A stretch of DNA of 64,000 nucleotides from Streblospio benedicti (Eukaryota; Annelida; Polychaeta; Spionida; Spionidae), in NCBI GenBank assembly GCA_019095985.1, contig CM032660.1, forward strand, positions 37,159,640 through 37,223,639, in the 5' to 3' direction. Under the pieces are notes generated by a model, which made no database searches, was not told the origin of the DNA, and saw only the letters and a program-made list of their open reading frames with translations. Both the position numbers and the translations under genes were made by a program. Position 1 is the stretch's first letter, and the number at the start of each line of letters is the position of its first letter. This document shows positions 34,377-45,764 of this stretch, piece by piece.

Positions 34377-37300
34377 GCTGTCAGCAGGGCTCCACTGTGC
34401 TCTGACAGTCTTACAAGTTCTTCATTACGACGGTATATAATAGGTTGACCACTGCTGGTTTCTTTAAGTATAATTGTTTATATCTTAATATTAAGTAATG
34501 TTTGTTTCGTTCTACTGTGTATTATGATGGTCAAATGCACGTTCATTCATACTGAAACCATTTTGGCTATTTGCTATTCCATTTTTTATGTTAATATGCT
34601 CTACTTTCAAGTGGACATTGATCGTGTTCTTTCTTTTGCAAGTGATGACTGAATAAATAAGTCTTCAATTACTCTGTCACGACTTCGCATATGAACAAAA
34701 ATAACAAAGAGTTAATTTATTTGATAATAAGTTTTTTCCTGGCAGTAAATTGAGTTGTTTACATTATTTATGGTATATGTGTTTATAGTACTTCGCTCAA
34801 ACTTAACACGTGTGGAGAAGGAAAACTATCCCTTTACGTGCTCGCTGACAGAAAACATCGTTTAGTTCAACTCATCTTGAAAATGATTATCGTATGGCCA
34901 TCTATGACCAACCCATTTCAACTTGACCGTATTGAATAAAATTGGTACACCAACTTTGTAATGATTAAAATCCATAGTATCCACATTGATATTGTATAAT
35001 GCCGATCGGGTGAGTACTCCACGGGATTATCTCTGTTTACCTCGACACGCTCTGGTTGCATTATATCTGGGAGTCAGTGATATAATAAACAGCCAAGTGG
35101 CTTCTATCCATGGTATTTAAAGGTCACTGTGTTCACGACAAATGAATCAGCGTTGAGATACTTAGTAAGGTTTAACATTTTTTGGTACGCATGTGCACTT
35201 TAATGTGTTTTTATGAACTAAAAAGCACACAATATTACACACTTAAATAGTTAGAGAAAACAGGGATATTTCAAACAACAGTCTACATCCACTCCCCTAA
35301 AATCTCAACAGATGTCAAAATCAACTGAGCTTACCCCTTAACCAGGGAACCCCCGGTGATTATGTCTTTAAGAGACTTTTTGTCAATGACAAGATTTCAG
35401 CCATTGTACTTCCTGCTTCGGGTGGGAGAGTATTTTGTCAGCTTATTTGAAATAGACCTATGTGAAATGGTGAAAACCAATGTGACCAAGCGTCAAGTCT
35501 CTAACAGATGCAATCGCTTCTACGGTCATTGGTCTTTATATAACGGTACCCTGTCTTATAGACCGAGATCTACGGTTATTGTATTTGGTAACTATAACCA
35601 CCCCTTTTGGTGCATGTGGCCTATGTATGATGTACATATAGAATAGCACGTGTATTATTTCATATGTGCTAGATCCACACAGTGCATGTCTGCAACAATG
35701 TCGAACTAACACACTTTAATTAGAGGCAATATGACAAAAGGGTAAAGATGTTTATCTTCAAAATTCAGCTGTGCTAGCTTTTGTATCTAGTCTTTTCTTC
35801 ACCATGTTGGAATGGGTTTTAGGTTCTTTGCAGTAAATCGCAGCTTAAGACTTTACATGTATTATTTTTTTTATGTTGATACCTTATACAATAATTTGAA
35901 AAAAAGACAAGCCCTTGAATTGGATATCTCATTTTGCTGGTTCCTGCCGATTGTGTGTATTACAAACGACAAGGGTTCGATAGGAACACTACACATAATA
36001 ATAGCGTATTTCGTGTACTTTCCCAATCACCATATGAAACGTTCAATCAAACCATAATCATGTATATATATAATCTTTATTTTTACTCACTAACTCAAGA
36101 CAGTCTGAAATGTTTATACTGCATTCTTCAAAAGATGTAATACACAAATGAATCCATGAAATGCACACTGCGTTTGCGCTAATGCAATGATTTTGATTGG
36201 CAGGTTGTCACAGGGATTATCTGCTTAGTGCCATTTTATCCGAGAGACAGCTTCATGTTGACATGCATGTGACGTTTCAATCAATCATTCTTTATGACAT
36301 TATTTTCCATTTCTATAAAACTTATCTTGTACTAGTTGGGTTAAATAGGATTGTGGGATTATAGCATAGATCATGCTTAGAAAAGAACATGTAAATTAAT
36401 TTGAGTGTGATGGCTTCAAAAGGTGGGGTAGGTGTGGGAAGAGGGGCATTTGCTGCCATGTAGCAATTTTAGAATTTATTCTATTTGGGGATACGTTGCA
36501 TTGTTTTCATAGTTAGACATTCCAAATGCATGATTATGACTATCAATAAATCACAAAAAATGTTTAAAAAGTAATAACAATGTATTAATCTAAATGGCAT
36601 AATTGATCACAGAGCCATCATAAATTATCAGAGCCTGTGAGGTGCAGACAGCATATAGTCAGGGGTATATTTTATACACAAAACAGACTATTTTGTCAAA
36701 ATACCCCAGTTTCCAACAGAAAGAGTAAATCATGGAGATGGGACATTGTCTATTTTGTCACATGCACATGTTCATACGTCATCGTGGCGATAACGTCCAA
36801 ATTGACCGATCATTTGTTTTATCATCAATCACCTGGGCTAGCTGAGGCCTGGTACCCTGTGACACAGTAGTTACAGAAAACAGTGCACTAATTCCAGAGA
36901 ACATTTTGTCGCTATATATGAATGTAATTTAATGTCATAGTCCAATCGTGATGTCTATGCAAATGTCGCTCGACATTGTGTTTACGTACTGTAAAAGCCT
37001 GTTTATGTGAGTGTATCCCCGTTGGTTTTTACTGATATTGGGGCGGGGAACAATTGAGAAGTTAGCACTCATATGGGAGTGTTATTCATGATATTGACGT
37101 TGTGATGGTTTTCTTGTAGACGATTTGATTTATTCTTTCACAAAAATTAGACCTTATGTAGCATCTATCTGACTGACAGCAAGTCATAGGGCTAAAGCCC
37201 ATCTTGTTATTTTATCATTTTCTAGAATAAGTAAAGTTTGTCCGTTCTGGAACACGACGCTGGACATTGACTGACATTTCAGAGGCAAAAATATTCAATA

Positions 37301-38282
37301 GGTTTTAAAATGCAGCCAGTTGCGAGTTATATTGAAGATTGTCAAACTATATTGTAGGCCCTATGTATATAATATCTTTGTAAATAAGTCATTGCAAATT
37401 GCATTTCTTTATGAACATGTACTATTATATAATTTCAAACCCGGAATTGAAGGTACCAGTTTGTTTGTTTTCTGTCAGTCACATAGAAACTTGGACGGTA
37501 TGATACTTAGTGAAAATATTAGAATGCTGGTGCCTATTGACTGGGTATACATAAAGCAGCCACAATTTTGCACACCATGACATAACGCATTCGGCAAGTT
37601 GCCACGTTTGGGGCTGTCCTGTCAGTGAGCTGGGTGATGCCAAAATACTCAGATTATAGCACACAGAGAAGACAGTTACAGTTTGGCTAAGCTGGCACAT
37701 TGTTCATTGTGTTTACATTTCATTTCTCAAGATATTTCACAACATATATTACTAGCTCAAAATTTCAAAACAACGTATCAACGTATTATTATAATTTTGA
37801 TTTTAAAAAGCGTAATCCTCGGTGAAGACATTCTTGGTATAGGATGGACGAATATGCTCCCTTGTAAATTCCCCTGGTTAATCGACAAACTTTAAAATTT
37901 TGTACCTGTACGGGACCTGAGACTAAAGGCATAGCCAAATTTTGTAGCTTCTTAAAAAGATACATACCAAAATTTGAAATTGGCTCGTATCACCCGTGGT
38001 CAATACAACAGGCACAATCACGTGTTCTAACGCGTACATGTGCCTATATGAACCGTAACGTTAACGTATATTATGTACTATACTAGATCTACATGTATCA
38101 TCATGTACGATACTGTATCGCCCATAACCCAGAGCTCTGTACCGTAAGTCGCGGCATACCGGCCATCTGAGACGTATGAGACTAGCTTTAGTTAAACCTA
38201 CCTTACACATACCCCCCCCCCCCGCCCTCCAATTGCACTTAGACGATGATAGCTCCAGGTGCTCCACAAGGTACCAGAAATG
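34377..38282. other. Non-coding stretch, nothing recognised
   Basis: AT-rich with only chance frames. A poly-C run lies near 38213. No complete repeat element recognised. Confidence 0.4.
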
Positions 38283-40450
38283 AGGGTAAAATATTGTCAG
38301 CCTTTTTATGGTGCCTCGTGTGCATATTTTGTGGCCGAAACTAGAATAACGGTCTACGACCTTTGAGATGGACTGATGAAAAGGCAGCCTCATGGGACCA
38401 TTCTCTATAATATATTTTGGGCCAGAACAAAGCAGAAGTGTATCATTTCTTGTAAGGAAGACAGCAATAGTCATGGAGCATTTAGAACAAACGAACTGTG
38501 GGAACAGATGATTTTGTTTTATGGTTCCATTACTTCAGATTGTAATGGCAGTGGCGACACTTACGGTTACCCCTGAATTTCATACAGCACATGCTAGCTC
38601 CATATGCTGCAAAAGAGGGTGTGACGATTTTTAGCCCACACCGTATGGGATCGCCTAGAATGACGGCCGGTCTTATCTGTGACCTTTCTGACGTACTGCA
38701 TAAGAAGGCATGGGTCATGTGACCATTTGGATATAGCACACCATAATACGGGGACATCTTTTTGAACATCACAAGCCGAAAACAAACAGGTCAAAATCAC
38801 TTCTTTAGACCCCCATTTCACATGCCCGATCTTAGCTCCAGATCCTCCCAAACACGCCCGATTTGTCATTTCGGGGTGGATCGGCTGGAATACATTAATA
38901 TTTATAACGTAACAGTCTGAAGACGAAGCATGACAAGGTCAACGAGCCGTACAAGCCGTCACAGACATTACATGTGGCCGAGACAGACGAAGCATGACGA
39001 CCAGGTCGTCATGATCGGCTGGCTGTGATTGACGAGGTTTGCCGAAAATAGCGTCAAGTTGAGCACCTCCAAGGTCGCCTTCTGAAGCTTCATCATCTTC
39101 CTCTTCTTCAATCTCGTGTATCATTCTCTCTCTTATTTCCTCCTCCTGGCGTTGTTGTTGAGCTGCAACAAGATTAAGTGTAACGGCTGCCATTGTTGCC
39201 ATTATCCGTTGCCTGATCATCGTGAATACGTGTTTGAGTAAAATCCTTCAGAGACACAAACAACAATGAAATCTGCCAACATTTGCAGCCTTTTTATATT
39301 GCCTCATTGCATATTCTGTAGCTAAACCTTACGGGATCGTCTGTAATTACGGTATGTGATCTTTCAGATGGATTGGATCAAAAGGCAAGCTAATGGGACC
39401 ATTTGGAACTAGCACAACATAAAACGGGAACATCTTTATGAAAATCCCCTGGTAGCAGAGAAACCTAACGATGAACAAGTTCCTTCTCCAGATGAAGCAG
39501 AAAACGCAAAACGTTAATACAGATCAACAACTCAATAATCCAAAACGGGAGGCCACAAGCCGAAAAACGTCAAAATCACTTCTCCAGAGAAGTGGTAACA
39601 CATTTTGCGCCCGAAACTGGCAGAAGTGAGTCATTTTTTCTAGGTAGACTGCAATAATATTGGAGCATCGTGCTGTTGAAAAAGATGCTTCCGTTCTATG
39701 CGTCTATTGCTTCCGGTTGCAACGGTAGTGGCGGCACTTACGGTTTCATATGTCACCATAAATCTTCCCAATGCAGCAGACGAGGCCGCAGTTCAGGAAA
39801 AAGACCTAAGGACGTTGCAAATAGTAGAGAAAGCCCCCCAGACAGCTCCGAAAAGCACGGCGATGGTGTACTTTGGAGCACACAAGCCGAAATAAGAAAA
39901 AAACGCCCGGAACCCGCCAAAAACGGCCCGTTCCCTGCCAAACCAGCCAAATCACGCCACATTTGAGGCCAGATCACGCACAATCCACCCCGAAATGACA
40001 AAACGGGCGTCTTTGGGACGATCTGGAGCTAGGATCGGCCATGTGAAATGGGGGCCTTATAGAAGTGATAACTATTTTGGGCCAGAACCAGACAGAAGTG
40101 GTTTATTCCTCCAGTATTAATCGTGGGAGCATAGTGAACACAATAAAACTGTTGCTTCTGATTCATGCTTCCATTGCTTCAGATTGTAAAGGCAGTGGTG
40201 GCACTTATGGTTTCATTTCCGAACCATACATCCTGCCAAAGCTGCACACGAGGCAAACAGGCTCTCAACCGAACAAGCCATTAACTCCATATTTGAGGTC
40301 AGAACACCACGGTACACCCTCTGGCGTATTCTTGAGCAATTGGAGCTAGCATCGGCTATGTGAAATTGGGGTGGGGCGCTTATATGGTAACCATACATCC
40401 TGCCAAAGCAAAAGACGAGGCCACAGTTAAAAACAGATACCCAGAACCAG
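38283..40450. repeat. Complex cluster of direct and inverted repeats
   Basis: At least three direct copies share GCAGCCTTTTTATAT/GGTGCCTC, TTTTGGGCCAGAACAAAGCAGAAGTG-like and GCAACGGTAGTGGCGGCACTTACGGTT-like blocks, near 38300-38570, 39280-39760 and 40060-40240. A related TGGGACCATTTGGA...ATCTTTTTGAAAAT segment recurs at 38630-38780 and 39330-39450. A block at about 38800-38880 is repeated in inverted orientation at about 39984-40066, 1.1 kb away. CATACATCCTGCCAAAGC occurs twice (40227 and 40391). The pattern fits repeated insertion and rearrangement of one DNA-transposon family. No element boundaries could be fixed. Confidence 0.7.
38939..39220 (-). CDS. Small charged open frame inside the repeat cluster, probably element-derived
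   Basis: A 93-codon minus-strand frame: MIRQRIMATMAAVTLNLVAA, then a Gln/Glu/Arg-rich, coiled-coil-like stretch (EEEIRERMIHEIEEEEDD), then GGAQLDAIFGKPRQSQPADH. The strong charge bias and periodicity make chance less likely. The first residues resemble the reading MSRRQRGRIVAALNVVE found inside the Harbinger-like element at 59116 (near 59177). It is therefore inferred to be the 5' part of a PIF/Harbinger-type element gene. It sits between the inverted blocks at 38800-38880 and 39984-40066. No transposase catalytic domain follows, so it is a relic or a truncated copy. Confidence 0.35.
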   Translation of the reverse strand: MIRQRIMATMAAVTLNLVAAQQQRQEEEIRERMIHEIEEEEDDEASEGDLGGAQLDAIFGKPRQSQPADHDDLVVMLRLSRPHVMSVTACTAR

Positions 40451-40819
40451 CCCGAAGTGTCCCATTCCCAACCGAACCAGTTAGCTCACTCCAAATGTGA
40501 TGTCTTCTTGAGCATCTGGAACTTCCGTCGTCTTTGTGAAATTGAGGGTTAAGGGAATCCATACATTCACATGCATTCGAAAAAGTTGTTTACATTTGCG
40601 CATTTTGGACGATTTTTTTAAATATAATTTTTCTGTTGTGAGCCACGAAATTTAAAACAGAAAAATGAATGTTGCACAGGAGTTGATAACCCAGAAGTCA
40701 TTATTCATCACCGGGTGGCTCTGTTCCATTACTTTATATGCAAAATAGGTGGTTACTGCACGATAAATTGCAACTCTAATGTCCTTTGACTAATGCTATG
40801 GGAATGTTCTACAATCCCT

Positions 40820-40979
40820 AGCTGGAACATAACTATTTTAACGAGGTTTGCCCACAACGTGTATGTGTCACAAATATTTTAAGAGTGTTCAAATTTCCTG
40901 ACGAACTTACGACACGGATTTTGTTCGACAGTACAGGTACTATAAAGGCAGAATTACAACTGAATGTGTAAGCCGGGCT
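40820..40979. mobile_element. PIF/Harbinger-like element, right part
   Basis: Shares CATAACTATTTTAAC, GTGTTCAAATTTCCTGACGAAC and the terminal GTGTAAGCCGGGCT with the element at 59116-59624, and ends at TTA (40980-40982). A left end was not convincingly located, although GTTGTTTACATTTGCGCA near 40587 is a weak candidate. Confidence 0.6.
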
Positions 40980-40982
40980 TTA

Positions 40983-42510
40983 TATTTTTTTGATGGTCCC
41001 CTGCTACACGCGCACGCACTTTTTAACAAAACCTGGTCGAAGTGAACCCTACCCGAGTACTCCACGGCATGGTCATGACTAGGCAGTGATATGGGCGAAG
41101 AGTGATCAATTCAAATTTACAAGAGGAATGAATATGTTACTTTAAGCGTTACAGAAAAACAGTCAGTCATACAGTCACCAGACATCTAAACTGGTAATAA
41201 ATTAACAAATGTCACGATTGCGCCACACAACAATCATGTAACTTGCAATGGGGATTGTTATTGAAATTCTAGAGAGGATTCACTATATCAATTAGCAGTA
41301 CCCATCCTGTCAATCACGTAATATAGTGTATTTCATTGTATCACCGTCATATTGTTGAACATGTGTGAGGCTACAAAACGTGTCCTATGTCTGTTTGGAC
41401 GCCTTTTATCAATCCGTACGCGGATTTTGAATAATCCGAGGATGGCAATTGTTGTATATCCGCTGTGGTTGCAAATTAACTTAACGTATTTAACATAACA
41501 GCATATACCATACGTTGAGCAATCAAAAGACCTATCAGTGCGCATATGTTTAATTTCACATACAATTTGAAGGCTATAGGTAGTGCTGAGCTTCGTGACA
41601 ACTAACCACTGACGTGATCACAAATTGGGTGACCAGTACCACGACAATTAACCGTGGATTGTTCAACAATTAACTTCTGCACTGACCTGTAATCAAATCC
41701 CGCTTCACATCCAAGACCCTGGTGGGTTTGATCAATGAATAATTTTTTGTATATTTGCCAACGTTAGTTTCTGGTGTTTAGATACTCTTCTGTTGATGTT
41801 TGTTGATAACACCCGTGTCAGCTTTAAATAAATCAACCATTTGTTTTGTTTTCCTGGACTTATTTTTCATAGTCTTATGTAATGTGTTGCATAAAGCAAT
41901 CTTTTTGATGCATTTTGCAAGTCATGCGTTGTCGAAATACATAGTTACTGTCTGCTACTAAGGCCATATTGAGTGAAGCCCCGTCTCAGTTTGGACATAC
42001 CATTTGGGCTTATGACCCTAAGTAGATGAAAAGCCGTCGCCTCCAGCTAAATCAATCTATTTCTATGCGTGTGCTAGACACTTGGGTTGAAAAAGAATCA
42101 CTTCGTGCACAATTTATAGAAGACATCGTCGTAGTAATAGGGAATGGACCTGTAACAAAGTTTTGAACATGTTGGAAATATATAAAAGTGTAATTCATAG
42201 TAATCAAACGTTATTGTATGGTCAGTCTTTTGGTGTGTTATATTTTGTTTTTCTATTTGAATAGTACTTTCATTTTTAAATTGCCAAATTATCACACACA
42301 GCCAATGGAAGTCTGGGTAGTCTGTCAATTATATTTTTTTTCTTCTTCATAACACTTTCATGTAGCTTTAAACACATAAGCATTAGGGTATTAACCTAAT
42401 ATGTGCGACCATGCAACCTTTGGAAATTTGAGTTTGTCAAAATTTGGCTAATAATTGTTTTATTTTGCTACGGATGTTATAATCGAAATTACTACAATGA
42501 TATGGATATG
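40983..42510. other. Non-coding stretch, nothing recognised
   Basis: AT-rich, with no supported exon, RNA gene or further repeat. Confidence 0.4.
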
Positions 42511-42922
42511 GATGATGTACATTTTGTCATGTTCCGCAAAAGTGGAACAGTGTTCTCTTCTTTTCTTGACCCCGCCTCCCTCCTCCCCCCAAAAGTGGAA
42601 ACATCAGATGTTTGACATAATCGAAGAATATTCACACAGTGTTTTGTGATATTTATTCAATTATTACTTATAAATGCCATAAAATAATTTTTATTATATA
42701 TCGGGAATGTAAATCATAATATTAGTGTGTGAAATCTGCCGTGTATATTTTTAATGCCACATTTAAATAGTAAATAGCAGAATTCTGATATGATTAGTTT
42801 TAACATGCGCGATAAAATATTAGAGCCACAAAAAAGTGTAATATACAAAACATGACCGACCCCCCCCCCCTCTAAATGGAGCACTCTTCCACTTTTGCGG
42901 AGCGTGAGAAAATGTACATCAT
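42511..42922. mobile_element. Fold-back element with about 45-bp arms
   Basis: GATGATGTACATTTTGTCAT...TCCGCAAAAGTGGAACAGTG (42511-42555) is repeated in inverted orientation at about 42879-42922 (CACTCTTCCACTTTTGCGGA...AAATGTACATCATC). C-rich runs lie inside both arms and AT-rich sequence separates them. No coding capacity. Probably a small non-autonomous DNA element. Confidence 0.6.
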
Positions 42923-43437
42923 CTCTTACATGTTTTGCGCACTGTTGTGTACACTTAGGTCTTGATGATTGTATGTAAATGCAAATGAGCTTGCATTTGA
43001 TTACCTGTAGACTCCAATAACTTGTATTTAGACTTTGGCAATGATAAATGGCACACTCAATTGTGGTGAGTTATCACACGTTGAAAGATACTATAATGAT
43101 GCCCAATTGTGATGTATTCCTTCATTAGCAGCTGATTGGGCCTCTATAAAAATGGCTAGAGTAGACCATGTGCTTATAGTCATACAGCCCCGGCATGCAG
43201 CTGTTTATTATTCACACCATAGACTTCCTAGCTAATAGAAATATTAGATCATGATCATAGTACCCATTTTGACCGCTAGGTTATTAGTCTTGATCAACCA
43301 GACCCTTTAGACCTTTTAGAAAATTTCTAACGTTTGATTATCATTATCCAAAAAATCAAACCTGTTACCGACAATATTAACGTTGCTGCCAAGAACACCC
43401 ATTGCCGTCCAAATAATAAACATCCATATAATCTTAC

Positions 43438-43492
43438 CTCTATCATCTTCATCTGACGAAATAATCGCCATTTCTTGAGAGCTCATTTCCAT
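43438..43492 (-). CDS. Short first coding exon of an unrecognised minus-strand gene
   Basis: The minus-strand ATG at 43492 has a good context (ACA before ATGG). It is followed by 18 codons plus one base, MEMSSQEMAIISSDEDDR, and then a donor GTAAGA starting at 43437 (phase 1). The acidic, Ser-rich short N-terminus is typical of an intracellular protein's first exon. The frame is also open upstream, where an acceptor ATACAG precedes TTTTCCGTTGTCC, so it could instead be an internal exon of about 105 bp. No downstream exon with matching phase was identified in the open frames at 34.4, 30.8 or 15.0 kb. Confidence 0.45.
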
Positions 43493-43499
43493 TGTCAAT

Positions 43500-45500
43500 G
43501 CTGCATTCTCGGCACCCAGGACAACGGAAAACTGTATCCACGGAGTATGAATTAATCCACGTAGCGTGCAGATCAAGTGACTGGATTACGTGTTGCTCGA
43601 AATGTAAACCTCAGCCTGTTGCAAAGAAGTGCTCTTTTCACAGCCAATGAGCATCTGATGTCAGCTTGACACGAAGGGGGTATTTCACCCGGTATCTCAA
43701 CTGTCTGTTTATGGCTGTCTGGTTCTTACTATGTCTGAGTGGTAATGGTATTTGGCTTGAAGGGAAGTATCGTATAGTACATGTATGTAATACTTACATG
43801 TGCACTTTTTGCAAAATCATCATATTTAGGACCTATCTTTTTGTGTTGAATTGGAGAAAATTTGAAATTAATGTCTCCATATACATTTGTAAGCCATAAG
43901 AGAATTGTGTTGATCTTTTGCTAAGAAGCATCTAATGTTTTTTTTTAATCTTAGGCTGTTTCTTGGAGATCGCACAAATATGTCTTAAAGATCATGAAAA
44001 AATGAAATAAGAGAATTGTGGTTTGATACATTACTTTTCTACTATTGTTTGTGTTCCTTTGCAGCTGCTCGGACCCTCCATTATCTATATGTACCTGGAT
44101 ATTTATGTGTATGACACGAAAGGGGTTGATAGAAATATACGTAGGGATGGGACGATGTCCTAATTATGGAAAAAATCGTCTTTATATGTGTTTCCATGTT
44201 CCAACTATTTAGCTCATTATTCACAAAAATATATAATTAAAATTAAGTTATATATACTCAACAACTAAATGATATGCGAATTCAAGATTTGGACAAGAAA
44301 GTGATAGAGTACAAGTAGGTTTTGTGAGATGGTAAACAATGGGATGGTCATGATGGTGAAAAAACAACGACAACAACAACGCCCGCCCGAACCACTACTA
44401 ATGTATCGTCATATCTCATGGTCATATACTCCGTATATAGCCGCGATCCAAGGGTCCTAATATCCGGAACTAATTTCCAGAATCCACCCAATAAAAAGCC
44501 CCACTGCCGAAATATTCAGTGGTATTAATTAATATAATTAACGTGATTTTGAATTTTTGGCACCGCTGTCAAGTTCCGCGGGATTAGGTAGGTCTACTCC
44601 ACGGGTTATAGTTATGAAGATGAACTTGTAATTGCAGTGTGAATATTGAATAATTTTATAAAGCCGTGTGACCATTGATGCTACTAATGTAAATCAAGGA
44701 TTTTGTGTATGAGGGACCCACTGAAACTGAACTGGTCTATCGCATGGGTTGAAGAACTCCACTGATGACGTAAAACGCACAGGGAAACATGTGGGTCTGG
44801 CAGCAGTCCAGATTCATATGCTCAGTGAGGTTCTTTACGAATACAAACTTATGATTTGATCACCGAAATAGTTTTGCATTAGATTTTACTTACCATCATA
44901 TCGTTCAGTGTACAAATGCAGAATTGACTGCAGAGTGGGTGGGAATGAGAGAATGTGGAATTCTGTAGGAAATATTACTATAGGTCGAAATAAAAATGGC
45001 TACCCGTGACATGCACACATTGGTGTGCCAATATATCTTCTTTGCTATTTTGCTATATACGTAACTGAGTAACCTGTTAAAGATCCGTTACTGTCACTCC
45101 AGAGTAGGGTGCGTAATGGCCCTCAGCTCACCCACCCTTGTTGTGGTGAGTGGAGCGTCGTCTGCTAAACAGGGAATCCTTCCACTATGACGTCACAGCA
45201 GGTGGGAATCTCCCGTGGTGAGTGAGCAGCTTATGGCACGTTCACTTTGTGCAGCTCCTTACGAGGCAGCTAACTAAGGCATGTCACATCGTGCAATGTG
45301 CACAAACATCGATAAACTCCACTAACTGGAGTATACTACTTATCACTTGTGTCACCCCAACAGTAGCATAATCACTTAATTACAAGCAATAAACTGGATA
45401 ATAACACGCGGATAACTGTGCATGTCAATTATGATTTAAGGAGTAGCGCTTGTGTCCGGATACCCCCAGTGTATGCTGTGTTCATTGTGCGGATAACTGC
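43500..45500. promoter_or_regulatory. Interval between divergent first exons, with a CRE
   Basis: Lies between a minus-strand first exon (43492) and a plus-strand first exon (45575), so it may hold two divergent promoters. A perfect TGACGTCA lies at 45188-45195, about 380 bp upstream of the plus-strand ATG. It is within a GC-elevated block (about 45100-45270) that also has GTGGTGAGTG repeated near 45144 and 45213. Promoter roles are inferred. Confidence 0.35.
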
Positions 45501-45574
45501 TGTGGTGTTTTGGTACAGAAAGTGTTGGGAACGGATACACAAGTTCTTATGTATTCTCACTGGGATTCGCCTCT

Positions 45575-45764
45575 ATGTCGACCACGTACATAAACAACCT
45601 GACTGACCCCGAGGCCAAAGACACGGACTCGCTGATGGCTTACAACGCTTCCCAGACGCTGGAGGTGCGGGAGGCGCCCCACCCCGCAGCACCCCCACCC
45701 CCACCCATGCCCATGGGGCCCGTGCCCTGTAACAGGTTCAGGCAGGATGAAATGGTTATTGGAG
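45575..45764 (+). CDS. Proline-rich first coding exon of an unrecognised plus-strand gene
   Basis: The ATG at 45575 opens 63 codons plus one base, ending at a donor GTGAGA starting at 45765 (phase 1). The peptide begins MSTTYINNLTDPEAKDTDSL, passes through MAYNASQTLEVREAP into a run APPPPPMPMGPVP, and ends near RFRQDEMVIG. The codons are GC-rich against AT-rich flanks and the reading has no stop until well after the donor. An in-frame TAA about 75 bp upstream bounds the frame, and a possible acceptor GGTACAG at about 45520 would allow an upstream 5' UTR exon. N-x-T and N-x-S sites (NNLT, YNAS) would matter only if the segment were extracellular. There is no signal peptide. Family unknown. Confidence 0.6.
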
